This document shows, piece after piece, positions 26,845 through 34,869 of a stretch of 45,692 nucleotides of DNA (position 1 is the first letter of the stretch; each line of letters starts with the position of its first letter). The notes beneath the pieces are model-generated. The model saw nothing but the letters and a program-made list of their open reading frames with translations, did not search any database and was not told the origin of the DNA. Source of the DNA: Fretibacterium fastidiosum (lineage in GTDB: Bacteria; Synergistota; Synergistia; Synergistales; Aminobacteriaceae); assembly GCF_000210715.1 (NCBI RefSeq), contig NC_021038.1, forward strand, positions 2,491,879 through 2,537,570. Reading direction: 5' to 3'. The position numbers and the translations under genes were made by a program.

Positions 26845-27693
26845 CTACTCGACATCCCAGTGGCCGCCGTTGTCGGGCTTCTTCTCCGGCGTCTCCGGGG
26901 CCCTGGTTGCGGGGAGGCTCCTGCGGTTGCCGTTCTCCGCGCCGTTGCCGCCGCGATAACCGCCCAGAGCGTCAAACCGGACCTCGCCGCCCCACAAAAG
27001 CCCCCACTGACGCGCCAGGTCCGCAAGGTCACAGGTCTCCGGGCAAAGCCAACCGATGCAGTTCCTGCGGAGTTCCCCGCCGATCCACTGGCGCCGGCGC
27101 TTCAGCGCCTGCCAGGTGTACTCCCCCGCCTGCGGCGTGATCTTCTTCCAGCGATCCCCAAGCCACACCCAGGCGCCCTCGCTCCCCGAACGCCAGGCGA
27201 CCACGGTCCGCGCCATGGGGTCCCCGATGATCCCCATGCGGTCACAGCGGTAGTTCATGATCTTGCAAAATTCGGGATCGTTGACGTATCGGCCGCACAG
27301 CCCCGTCGCCGCGATGCGGGTCAGACCGGGGACCTGCCCGGGGACGACGGACCCCACCAGGATACAGGTCGGGACGAGCGCCCCGTCCGGCCCAAGCTGG
27401 CCGTACACCCAGCGGTTCTGGGCCGCCTGCGCGACGGGGAAGCCGTCAAAGGTAGCGTACCACCCGGCCGGCAACCCCATGGGCTTCCAAACCTCGAAAT
27501 TCATGGCGTAGGGCTGTTGATACGCTGCGATCACCGCTCCGCCCTGAGAAAAAGGCCACACCGCAACCCCGACGGGGGACGCAGGACAGGGGCCAGGGTA
27601 GACGAAGGACGCCCCGGAGGACGACGCGCCGAAAAACACGAGGCACACCGACGCCGCAACGAGCGCAGCGCTTTTTCTAAACGACCGTCGCAT
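26845..27693 (-). CDS. Secreted cysteine-containing hypothetical protein
   Basis: A 282-residue exported protein: a signal peptide (about 1-28, RKSAALVAASVCLVFFG) and a mature part with eight or so Cys residues (for example CPAS, TCILV, GLCGR, FCKIM, YRCDR and the cluster NCIGWLCPETC), which suggests disulfides outside the cytoplasm. It is rich in Trp and Gly, with a hydrophilic Asn/Gly/Pro tail (EKKPDNGGHWDVE). No enzymatic motif recognised. ATG 27693 has TGGAGA about 10 bases upstream, a leader very like that of the next gene (GGAGAGTGAT in both). It heads the operon with the TPR-like gene and fhs. Confidence 0.7.
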   Translation of the reverse strand: MRRSFRKSAALVAASVCLVFFGASSSGASFVYPGPCPASPVGVAVWPFSQGGAVIAAYQQPYAMNFEVWKPMGLPAGWYATFDGFPVAQAAQNRWVYGQLGPDGALVPTCILVGSVVPGQVPGLTRIAATGLCGRYVNDPEFCKIMNYRCDRMGIIGDPMARTVVAWRSGSEGAWVWLGDRWKKITPQAGEYTWQALKRRRQWIGGELRRNCIGWLCPETCDLADLARQWGLLWGGEVRFDALGGYRGGNGAENGNRRSLPATRAPETPEKKPDNGGHWDVE

Positions 27694-27863
27694 ACAAGAT
27701 CACTCTCCATCATCGTGCGCCGCCCTCGCGTTCAAAAGGGGCGCCTACGGCACCAGAGATGTCGCTCTTATTCATTATACAGGGAATCGCGGAAATCGCA
27801 CCCGACGCAAGCCCCGTTCTCTCGTTCTTCTCGCGCACTTCCGTCACGTCGATTCGCATCCGA

Positions 27864-27872
27864 TGCTATAAT
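27864..27872 (+). promoter_or_regulatory. Extended -10 promoter for the 27914-28285 gene
   Basis: TGC directly in front of a perfect TATAAT (27867-27872), an extended -10 element; there is no good -35. The 220-base divergent gap 27694-27913 also holds a TATAAT on the - strand (around 27775) that may serve the secreted-protein operon. Confidence 0.6.
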
Positions 27873-27913
27873 AGGCGCAAAAGGCGATCTGCCGTCGAGG
27901 AGGTGAGGAAACG

Positions 27914-28285
27914 ATGCTGAGGGTGGACCGTGAGATGAGCGGCTTCCAGGGTTCGACGCGTACTCCGTCCGGCGCGGGGGAGGTCGTCGAGACCAAGGGG
28001 TTCGCCAGCGTCGAGGACGCGCTGAAGCAGGTTGAGGAGGCCAGGGCAAGGACCTCGGAGGCCACGTTTCGGGCGTGGGACCGACACACCGACATGGTGG
28101 AAAAATCCCAGAAGCTGAGGCGAATCCGTATGCGACAGGAGGCCATTAAGCGAAGGAATCAGGAGCAGCGGGAGAACAGCCGGGAGCTCATGGCGCAGGT
28201 GGCGCTCCAGAACGCCAACCGCACGAAGATGATAGAGGCCGGCGCCATGAAGCGAAAGGCTCAGGAGAGGAACGCCGTCGCGTGA
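27914..28285 (+). CDS. Small basic coiled-coil hypothetical protein
   Basis: 123 residues with no recognised domain. After a Ser/Thr/Gly-rich N-terminus, residues about 30-120 form one or two long charged helices (KQVEEARARTSEATFRAWD; RRIRMRQEAIKRRNQEQR), a likely coiled coil with many Arg, Gln and Glu. A good GGAGGTGAGG ribosome-binding site precedes ATG 27914, and an extended -10 promoter lies about 40 bases upstream. It is a single-gene unit closed by a shared terminator. A structural or nucleic-acid-binding protein would fit; this is inference. Confidence 0.7.
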   Translation: MLRVDREMSGFQGSTRTPSGAGEVVETKGFASVEDALKQVEEARARTSEATFRAWDRHTDMVEKSQKLRRIRMRQEAIKRRNQEQRENSRELMAQVALQNANRTKMIEAGAMKRKAQERNAVA

Positions 28286-28324
28286 CCCCATGTGACGAAT
28301 TAAACCTGTCCTGAAAAATGCGAG

Positions 28325-28366
28325 AGAGAAGCGCACGGGCTCAGGCGGGAGTCCGTGCGCTTCTCT
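28325..28366. terminator. Bidirectional terminator between converging genes
   Basis: An 18-bp stem with one G-T wobble (28325-28342 with 28349-28366), 6-base loop. CTTCTCTC follows on the + strand, and on the - strand a TTTTT lies a few bases past the stem. Confidence 0.8.
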
Positions 28367-28384
28367 TCTCTCAAGGAATAGCGA

Positions 28385-29170
28385 CTACAGCGGTTCGGAG
28401 GCCCAGGGGGGCAGTCGGCTCCACGCGGAGCGCAGTTCCTGCCGGTGTCGGTCCGTCTCCGGGTCCATGGACCGGAGCCGGGCGTAGAAGGCCGGGCTGT
28501 GATTCATCTCCGCCATGTGGCACAACTCGTGCAGCATGACGTGCCTCACGAGGTCGGGCGACAAAAAGAGGAGCCTGGAGTTCAGGTTGACGTTGTGGCG
28601 CACCGAGCAGCTGCCCCAGCGGCTGCGCATCTCCTTCACGAGGACGCGGGCCACGACCAGCCCCTGCTCCGCCGCCAACTCCAGCAGCATGGGCGGCAGC
28701 GTTTGCCTTGCACGAAGGCGCACCCACTCCCTCAGGGCCCGTAGCGCCTCCGTCCGGCCGAGGCCCGAAGCCAGGGGGATAACCCCCTCGGAGGCCGACG
28801 CACACCCGGCCTCCACGACCTCAACCCGCCACTCCTCGGAGAGGGCCGGGAGGCGCACCACCCCCGGCAGAGCGACGGGGCCCCGCCCCGCGTCGCGAGG
28901 GCGCGGGAGGAGCCGGCTCAACCCTCGAAGGATCCAATCCAGGTTTCGCTCCAAAAGGCCCTCCAGGTCCCTCTCCGGCCGGAAGAGACGCGGGACGAGG
29001 ACGGTGAGGCCACGCTCGTCCACGATCAGGCGGACCGTCCTCCTGCGGGGGGCGCGGTGCAGCGTTCCGGAGAAGCTTCCCCCCGGCCCGCCGCTCAGGT
29101 CCGCCGTGAAACGAACGGCACTTCCCCGATCTCCCCGCACGGGGTCGAGAAAGCACCTCACCGTTTCCAT
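28385..29170 (-). CDS. YgjP-type zinc metallopeptidase
   Basis: A 261-residue cytosolic protein of the YgjP/SprT-like group (DUF45). The zinc site HELCH is at 214-218 (His214, Glu215, His218) with a third likely ligand His224 in MNHSPAF. The family signature RSRWGSCS lies at 182-189, just before a beta hairpin (NLNSRLLFL). The N-terminal half (about 40-150) is basic and less conserved. Substrates of the family are poorly known. ATG 29170 lacks a clear ribosome-binding site. It follows plsY by 83 bases and ends the operon. Confidence 0.85.
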   Translation of the reverse strand: METVRCFLDPVRGDRGSAVRFTADLSGGPGGSFSGTLHRAPRRRTVRLIVDERGLTVLVPRLFRPERDLEGLLERNLDWILRGLSRLLPRPRDAGRGPVALPGVVRLPALSEEWRVEVVEAGCASASEGVIPLASGLGRTEALRALREWVRLRARQTLPPMLLELAAEQGLVVARVLVKEMRSRWGSCSVRHNVNLNSRLLFLSPDLVRHVMLHELCHMAEMNHSPAFYARLRSMDPETDRHRQELRSAWSRLPPWASEPL

Positions 29171-29253
29171 GGCTGCCGCACGGCAGGCGCGGTCAGAACG
29201 GCCTCGTCAGGGTCGGTCGGAACAGCGTTTTGCGTCAAAGGTCGTCGCCCCCG

Positions 29254-29850
29254 TCAAACGCGGTTTTCCTTCCCCTGCAGCAGGCGGGAGATGTTGGAGC
29301 GGTGACGGAAGATCGAGAGGAGCGCCAGAGCCAGGGCCAGGAGCTGAAACTGCCACGGGGCCCCCAGCATCCAGAAGAAGACGGGCAGCATCAGGAGGGA
29401 CAGCATGGAGGCCAGGGAGACGTAGCGGGTGCAGGACATGACGCCGTACCATATCGCGCCGCACATCAGGACGATGGCGAAGGAGTTGTAGGGCCAGACG
29501 AAGAACATGGTGCCGTAGGTGGTCGCGACGCCCTTTCCTCCGCGGAACTTGAGCCATATCGGGTAGTTGTGTCCGACCACCGCCGCGAAGGCGGAGAGCG
29601 CGACGAGCTCGTGGGAGGTCGTTCCGGCGTGCGCAGCCAGCAGGAGCGCCAGCGCCCCCTTGGACATGTCCACGATCGTGACGAAGACCGCCCATCCCTG
29701 CCCCAGGGCGCGGCGAACGTTCGTCGCCCCGATGGAGCCCGACCCCACCGTCCGAATGTCGATTCCGCGGGTGAGGCGCACGACGAGATAGCCCGTGGGC
29801 AGAGAGCCGATCAAATACGAGATGAGCATCCAAAGCAGCACAACCTGCAA
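29254..29850 (-). CDS. plsY: Acyl-phosphate:glycerol-3-phosphate acyltransferase
   Basis: Inner-membrane enzyme that acylates glycerol-3-phosphate from acyl-phosphate, the first step of phospholipid synthesis in most bacteria. The 198-residue product has about five to seven membrane segments and the three PlsY motifs: GSGSIGATNVRR, GHNYPIWLKFRGGKG and the C-terminal FRHRSNISRLL. I start at TTG 29850 because GGAGGGGGG lies 8 bases upstream; the frame extends seven codons over that site to another TTG, and an ATG lies seven codons inside. The partner plsX is not in the window. The gene lies between the RelA/SpoT-fold gene and ygjP. Confidence 0.93.
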   Translation of the reverse strand: MQVVLLWMLISYLIGSLPTGYLVVRLTRGIDIRTVGSGSIGATNVRRALGQGWAVFVTIVDMSKGALALLLAAHAGTTSHELVALSAFAAVVGHNYPIWLKFRGGKGVATTYGTMFFVWPYNSFAIVLMCGAIWYGVMSCTRYVSLASMLSLLMLPVFFWMLGAPWQFQLLALALALLSIFRHRSNISRLLQGKENRV

Positions 29851-29895
29851 ATCCCATTCCCCCCTCCGCAAAAGCGGCCTGCGCGGCAGGCAGGC

Positions 29896-30984
29896 TCAGT
29901 CGATGCCCAAAATGCGATCGTTGCCGCGCTTGATCCCCAGCTTCACGAGGTCCTTGTCCTTCAGGACGTCCCACTTGGAGTTCAGGACCAGCAGGAAAAG
30001 AGCGGAGAAGGGGTCCATGCGCCACGAGACGTCCCTGCGCCGGACGTCCATGCGCACGCCCTGAAGCTGCCTCAGCCCCCGGTCGTCCTCCTCCATCTCC
30101 CCCAGGAACTCCCGAACGTCGGAGATCGTGTCGATCCCCGCAGCGCGGAAGATCCGACAGAGGCAGCCGAAACTCTCCTTCAGGTAGTCCGAATCCGGAA
30201 CGAAGGGCGGGAACCCCGCCTTGAGCGCGATGGCGTTCCAGGTACCCAGCAGGCTGGGATCCTCCTTGAAGTAGTGGTACAGCTCATCATCGGTAAAGGT
30301 GCGCTCGGCGACAAGCGGCTCCTGGGGCCGCCGCCGGCCCTGCGGCGCGGACGGCACGAGGAGCGCCTCGTCGCCGACCTGCGCGCGAAGGGCCAGGAAC
30401 CCCTCGTCGGCCTCCTCCAAGAGCGCCGCCAGGCGCACCAGCTTGCGCTTCAGCTTCTTCTCGGAGACCGTGCTGACGTTCAGGTCCACCCTGGGCGCAA
30501 TGGCGGCCCAGGCGTCCTGGAGCATCGTCCTCAACTCAAGCCGGAAGCTCAGGTTCCTGTACTTCGCCCACTCGCGGAGCGTGGAGCGCGTCTCCGAGAG
30601 CGAGAGCGTGTAGACCACCGCAGGATAGCCGAAGCGGAAGGGGTCCTCCAACCCGCTTGAGGGGATGGAGCGCCCCATGTCGACGTCAAACTCCGAACGG
30701 ACGACCTCCTCGATCTGCTGAACGTCCTCCGGGAAGCGCAAAAGCACCCGCACCGTCACCAGGTCCACCCCTGAGAGGCTGTCCTCGTCCAGCGCGTTCA
30801 GGGCTCTGAGCAGCTCGTCCGGCTTCTGCGCCCATCCTTCGATCGCCTGAAACTCCACCCCCTCTCCCTCGATAAGGTCCTGAACCAGATTGCGTATGCG
30901 TGAGGCGTACTCCTCGTAAAGGGAGAACTTCTCAACATAACTGATGCCCAGCTCATCAATACGACGTTTGTCCAATACAATCAC
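29896..30984 (-). CDS. Divergent RelA/SpoT-fold protein with C-terminal extension
   Basis: A 362-residue cytosolic protein. Residues about 15-170 align by eye with the alarmone-synthetase fold: a helical start, DLVTVRVLLRFPEDV (74-88, the D-L-x-x-x-R core), GYPAVVYTLSL (119-129) and LRTMLQDAWAAI (151-162). Key residues are changed: the R-x-K of the ATP site (around 50-55) is WAQK, GYRSIHY is GYPAVVY, and the EIQVRT glutamate position is Arg (RLELRT). A basic linker (170-185) and an unrecognised 170-residue C-terminal part follow. It may be a pseudo-synthetase or use another nucleotide. The start at GTG 30984 has no good ribosome-binding site and is uncertain. It heads an operon with plsY and ygjP. 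Confidence 0.65.
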   Translation of the reverse strand: MIVLDKRRIDELGISYVEKFSLYEEYASRIRNLVQDLIEGEGVEFQAIEGWAQKPDELLRALNALDEDSLSGVDLVTVRVLLRFPEDVQQIEEVVRSEFDVDMGRSIPSSGLEDPFRFGYPAVVYTLSLSETRSTLREWAKYRNLSFRLELRTMLQDAWAAIAPRVDLNVSTVSEKKLKRKLVRLAALLEEADEGFLALRAQVGDEALLVPSAPQGRRRPQEPLVAERTFTDDELYHYFKEDPSLLGTWNAIALKAGFPPFVPDSDYLKESFGCLCRIFRAAGIDTISDVREFLGEMEEDDRGLRQLQGVRMDVRRRDVSWRMDPFSALFLLVLNSKWDVLKDKDLVKLGIKRGNDRILGID

Positions 30985-31041
30985 CGCCAGAGAACGAGTT
31001 GCACGCCGCTTTAGCTTCCATGCGCACGAGTCATTTCATCT

Positions 31042-31071
31042 ATTATTGCAAAAATTATGTGGGGCTCGCAA
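31042..31071 (-). promoter_or_regulatory. Possible promoter of the RelA/SpoT-fold operon
   Basis: TTGCGA (31071-31066), an 18-base spacer and AATAAT (31047-31042) on the - strand, about 60 bases before the GTG start. The 318-base gap 30985-31302 also holds an 8-bp inverted repeat GACCGCCC/GGGCGGTC (around 31077-31112) and, on the + strand, a 15-codon open frame (31225-31272) behind AGGAGG; no other gene seen. Confidence 0.45.
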
Positions 31072-31291
31072 GGCGGTGACCGCCCGTTGCCCCCATTCGA
31101 TTCGAGGGCGGTCCGCTAAAATGCAATGCCTCACTGAATCGCGGTGCGGTTGACCGGTTCCCCCTGCGAGGACGGGCAAAACGATTTCATCAACGTTCCT
31201 TAAGTATAACGCAGGAGGCTCCTAATGAAAAGCACGGATGCGCGTTCCGGCCCATCCGGCTTGAAAATTTGAATTTGAAGATTGGGGAAGG

Positions 31292-31313
31292 CGGAGGCAC
31301 CATCATGCCTCCG
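31292..31313 (-). terminator. Hairpin at the csaB stop
   Basis: CGGAGGCA (31292-31299) pairs with TGCCTCCG (31306-31313) around a 6-base loop that contains the csaB stop codon. Followed on the - strand by CCTTCCCC, so termination may be partial. Confidence 0.5.
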
Positions 31314-32304
31314 AAAGCGCCGCCCGACAAAGGGCATCCACGTCCTCGCGAACCTTCTCAGGGGCGATCGGGAGGCGGGGGCGGACCAGCTTCACGGCCC
31401 CTTCCGCAGGGTTCCCCACCCCGGAGAGCCCCACCCATTCCGCAAAGGCCGCCGTCTTGGGGTCGTAGGAGAGGAGGGCCAGCGGCGTCCCGTAGATCGC
31501 CGACAGGACGGCGAAGTGCAGCCGCATCCCGACGGCGCCCGTCGCCGCGCTCCAGAGGGGCGCGACGTCCGACGCGCTCTCCGCGAGGACCGTGCGCTCG
31601 ATCCGCAGCCGCCCCATCCGCCTCGCCCCCTCCAGGAGCTCATAGTCCTCCGGCGACATGGCAACGCCCACCCGCTCGCCGTCAAAGGCATCGACGCACG
31701 ACGCGGCAAGTTCGACGAACCGCTGAGGCCCCGCGACGGGCCTCAGGTTCACGAGGAGCCTCTCCCTCCCCGCAGGGGCCGCGTTTTTTGGCATCTCAAG
31801 CGCCAGAGACAGGTCCGCTCCCGGCGTCGCCCGAACCCCCAGGCGCCGTGCCCACTCCATGGAGGGGCCGTCCCGAAGTTGAAGCACCGTGCAGGAGGCG
31901 AGCGCCGTCCGGGTCAGCCATCGCGCCGCGTGTCGCCTCAGGGGGCCGATCGACTGCCCCAGGGCCCAGGGGCGCGCCCCACACAGGCACGCCAGACGGA
32001 CCAGCCCCCAATACCAGAGGCACGAGAGCAGGCTCGTGCTGTCCTGAAAGAGCCCTCCGCCGCCCAAAAGCAGCGTATCGCTGGACCGCAGGACCCCTCG
32101 CACGGCGGAAAGGTTCCAGCGGTCCACGGAGTCCGCGCCCAGGATGCAGGACGTCTCAGCCGGGACGCTGGACAGGACCACGACCCGATCGCGCCCGACG
32201 CCGCAGCGCTCCAACGCCTCCAGCGAGGCCCGCAACAGGAGCTCGTCCCCCAGGTTGCCGAAGCCGTAATAGCCGGCCAGGGCAACGCGATAGCGGCGGC
32301 TCAT
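31303..32304 (-). CDS. csaB: Polysaccharide pyruvyl transferase CsaB
   Basis: Transfers pyruvate from phosphoenolpyruvate to a cell-wall polysaccharide, making the ketal recognised by SLH domains of surface-layer proteins. The 333-residue product has the family start (RVALAGYYGFGNLGDELLL), LLLGGGGLFQDSTS near residue 80 and the C-terminal VGMRLHFAVLSAIYGTPLALLSYDPK region (in two pieces) that characterises CsaB. ATG 32304 overlaps the DUF5693 stop as ATGA, so the genes are coupled. No SLH protein is in the window. A membrane protein next door may move or polymerise the modified polymer. Confidence 0.92.
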   Translation of the reverse strand: MSRRYRVALAGYYGFGNLGDELLLRASLEALERCGVGRDRVVVLSSVPAETSCILGADSVDRWNLSAVRGVLRSSDTLLLGGGGLFQDSTSLLSCLWYWGLVRLACLCGARPWALGQSIGPLRRHAARWLTRTALASCTVLQLRDGPSMEWARRLGVRATPGADLSLALEMPKNAAPAGRERLLVNLRPVAGPQRFVELAASCVDAFDGERVGVAMSPEDYELLEGARRMGRLRIERTVLAESASDVAPLWSAATGAVGMRLHFAVLSAIYGTPLALLSYDPKTAAFAEWVGLSGVGNPAEGAVKLVRPRLPIAPEKVREDVDALCRAALSEA

Positions 32305-34190
32305 TCCGCCAACGGGCGCATCGTCCTCAGAAGGGGCAGCATGAGCCAGCGAACGACCGCCACGAGGAGCGCTCCGACCAGCAGCCCGGTCCAGAGCCCG
32401 TTGAACTCCCTCAGGAGGATGAACAGGATGGGCGTGTGAAAATGGCAGAAGCTGTTCACGACGGACGAGAAGCCCAGGACCACCCCGATGCGCAGGACCT
32501 CCCGATACTGCGCCCAAAGCCCTCTCTTGACGAGGAAGGCCAGGAGCAAGAGACAAGGGTATCCGAGGAAGACCTCCTTGCTTCGGGGCCGCGCGACGAG
32601 CAAACGTTCGAGAAATTCGCGCATCCGGGCCTCAAAGCCGGGGATGAACCGAACGTTGTCGCTTCGGAACAGCATGACGGCCAGCCCGACCAGCAGCACC
32701 CCGCCGAGCAGGAGCTCCCCCCACAGCGGCGGGCGACGGAGAAGGTCCGTCAGGGACTCCGGGTGGACGCGGTTCCTGAGGTCGTGGACCAGCACCAGGA
32801 GCGGCGGCAGGAGGAGCGTCAGCTTCACCCCGGAGAAGGTCTTGAGCCTCAGCATGTAGGACGGGACGCTGAAGAGGGCGGCCAGGGCCAGCCCCCCCAC
32901 GACGGCAACTCCGAAGGCCTCGACGACCCTCTGCCACAGCGGCGGGCGTCCCTGGAAGTCCAGCGCGGTCAGCGCGGCCTCCGTCACGACGAGGGGGGCG
33001 GCGAAGGCCCCGGCCAGGCGGGCTGCCGCGGGGAACTTGAACAGCAGAAGGGCCAGGACCGCGGTCGAGGCGGCAAAGAACGACGCGGCGCGCAGCCCGA
33101 TCGGCCCCGACGTGCAGGCGTTCATGCGGGCTGCGAGGCGCCAGGACATCAGGAGCAGGAGGGCGGCCAGGGCGACCGCGGGCCAGGGGGCTGCGGCACC
33201 CCATCCGCTCCCGAACGCCGGACGGGGCCAACCCATGGTGAAGCCATGGGAGATCAACGTGTCGGCGAGCGCGGCGATCTCCTGAGCCACGTCATCGAAG
33301 GTGGCGGTCCCCATGTTCTGGGGGGAAGGGCGCACCACCAGCAGGCGAACGCTCCTTTCCACGGCGGCGCGCAGGAGCCGCTCACGCAGCGCCCGACTTG
33401 TGATGTTGCGCGCCATCAACTCCTCGTTGGTGACGCTGTGCAGGGGCAGGAGGAGGGGAAAGGCCGCGGCGTCGAGCGCGCCGGCCCCGACCTGACGAGA
33501 GAACTCGACGGAGGCGACGGGGAGGTCGCGCTCATGGGAGACGGAGGCGAGGCCGCTGACGTCGGGATAGCCGGGGACGATCTCCCCTGCCGGGGCGAAG
33601 GCGGCGATGGGATAGGCATCCGCCGTCGCCCGAAGCGCGGCCGCGGCGTTTGCCACGAGCCAGCCGAGCGTCTGAGCGGGGCGATAAAAGATGGGGAGCC
33701 CAGCCTCCTTTGCCGCATCGAGCCCTTCGACGTCCGGGACGACGCCGACGTTTTTCATCATGTTGATGGGGATCGGCAGGGTCACCGGCCCCGCAGAGAG
33801 CGCGTCAGCCGACGCCACCAGGCGGATGCGCAGCCACCGCGACAGGCGTTCGGCGTGTGGGCTCTCCGGCATGATGGAGAGCAGCGTCCCCTGGCCCTCC
33901 CCCGCGCCCCGCCTCAGGCTCAGCATCACCGCCGGGCCGATCCCGTTCTCCAGGTCCTCCCCCGTCAGCTCGCTCACCATGAGGCCGCTCAACCCTTTCC
34001 CCTTGAGCCGGCTCAGGGCCTCGGAGGTCGAGAGCCCCGCGCTGCGCGCCAGGGGCAGGATCGATCGAAAATCGGTGACGATCGCCACCGTCCGGTTCGC
34101 GCCTTCGGCGCGCCATCGCGGCAGCAGGCCGGGGAGGGCACAAGCCACAGCGAACAGGAGCGTCAGCCATAAGAAACAACGACGAGACAT
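32301..34190 (-). CDS. DUF5693 family membrane protein
   Basis: A 629-residue protein: an N-terminal signal-like TM (about 5-27), a large extracytoplasmic domain (about 30-325) with TVAIVTDFRSILPLA and PINMMKNVGVVPDVEGL, then about eight to nine membrane segments from residue 330 to the end. The family is found next to csaB in several lineages, but its function is unknown; a part in exporting or assembling pyruvylated polymer is inference. The start is ATG 34190, with GGAGG 7 bases upstream; a TTG two codons earlier is less likely. The gene overlaps csaB by 4 bases and follows maf by 21 bases. Confidence 0.82.
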   Translation of the reverse strand: MSRRCFLWLTLLFAVACALPGLLPRWRAEGANRTVAIVTDFRSILPLARSAGLSTSEALSRLKGKGLSGLMVSELTGEDLENGIGPAVMLSLRRGAGEGQGTLLSIMPESPHAERLSRWLRIRLVASADALSAGPVTLPIPINMMKNVGVVPDVEGLDAAKEAGLPIFYRPAQTLGWLVANAAAALRATADAYPIAAFAPAGEIVPGYPDVSGLASVSHERDLPVASVEFSRQVGAGALDAAAFPLLLPLHSVTNEELMARNITSRALRERLLRAAVERSVRLLVVRPSPQNMGTATFDDVAQEIAALADTLISHGFTMGWPRPAFGSGWGAAAPWPAVALAALLLLMSWRLAARMNACTSGPIGLRAASFFAASTAVLALLLFKFPAAARLAGAFAAPLVVTEAALTALDFQGRPPLWQRVVEAFGVAVVGGLALAALFSVPSYMLRLKTFSGVKLTLLLPPLLVLVHDLRNRVHPESLTDLLRRPPLWGELLLGGVLLVGLAVMLFRSDNVRFIPGFEARMREFLERLLVARPRSKEVFLGYPCLLLLAFLVKRGLWAQYREVLRIGVVLGFSSVVNSFCHFHTPILFILLREFNGLWTGLLVGALLVAVVRWLMLPLLRTMRPLAE

Positions 34191-34211
34191 CTTCAAACCT
34201 CCACTTTACCC

Positions 34212-34859
34212 TCAGAAACCGAAAGAGCGTTCTTCCACGCAAACGCCGGGCCGGTCCCATCCCAGCATCCCGTTCAGACAAAAGCCGAGGGACTCCATCA
34301 TCTGGCCAAGGCGACAGAGGGGGAGCCCCACGACGTTGAAGTAGTCTCCCCGAATCTCAGAGACCAAAAGCGCCCCACGCCCCTGTATCGCGTAGGCCCC
34401 CGCCTTGTCGTCGCCCTCGCCCGAGGCGGCATAGGCGCGGACGGCCTCCTCGCTCAAGGGGCGAAAGGTGACGGAGGTCCGCTCCACGCAGGAGAGAAGC
34501 CGTCCTCGCCAGGAGACGGCGAGCCCGGTCATCACCTCGTGGGTCCGTCCCTGAAGCCTGTGCAGCATCGCGCAGGCCTCGCGGCGATCCGTCGGCTTGC
34601 CCAGCGCCAGGCCGTCGATGGCGACGACGGTGTCCGCCGCGACGACGGGGAGGTCGCTGTCCGCAGCGCAGGCCCCGGCCTTGAGGCGGGCGAGGCGCTC
34701 GCAGAGCTCCGCCGGCCCTTCCCCCGGACGGTGGGACTCGTCCACGTCCGGCGACAGGACATCGAGGTCCCATCCCAAATCGGACAACAGGGCCCGACGG
34801 CGGGGGCTGCTGGAAGCCAGCCTCACGCGCAGGGGCACGACAACAGGTCGCTCCGTCAT
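34212..34859 (-). CDS. maf: Maf nucleotide pyrophosphatase
   Basis: House-cleaning enzyme that hydrolyses non-canonical or methylated nucleoside triphosphates; overproduction of relatives blocks septation. The 215 residues show the N-terminal LASSSPRRRALL (about 14-25), the catalytic Asp76 in VAADTVVAI, and YAIQGRGALLVSEIRGDYFNVVGLPL (spread over about 155-185), which is standard. ATG 34859 with GGGGG 7 bases upstream; the open frame extends back into uppP but has no start signal there. It sits between uppP and the DUF5693 gene. Confidence 0.94.
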   Translation of the reverse strand: MTERPVVVPLRVRLASSSPRRRALLSDLGWDLDVLSPDVDESHRPGEGPAELCERLARLKAGACAADSDLPVVAADTVVAIDGLALGKPTDRREACAMLHRLQGRTHEVMTGLAVSWRGRLLSCVERTSVTFRPLSEEAVRAYAASGEGDDKAGAYAIQGRGALLVSEIRGDYFNVVGLPLCRLGQMMESLGFCLNGMLGWDRPGVCVEERSFGF

Positions 34860-34869
34860 GAGGTTCCCC

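Noticed and set aside
31269-34172. 967-codon open frame on the + strand
   Set aside because: Lies antisense to csaB and DUF5693, both with clear family motifs and start signals. Its product is Pro/Arg/Gln-rich low-complexity sequence typical of a high-G+C shadow frame.
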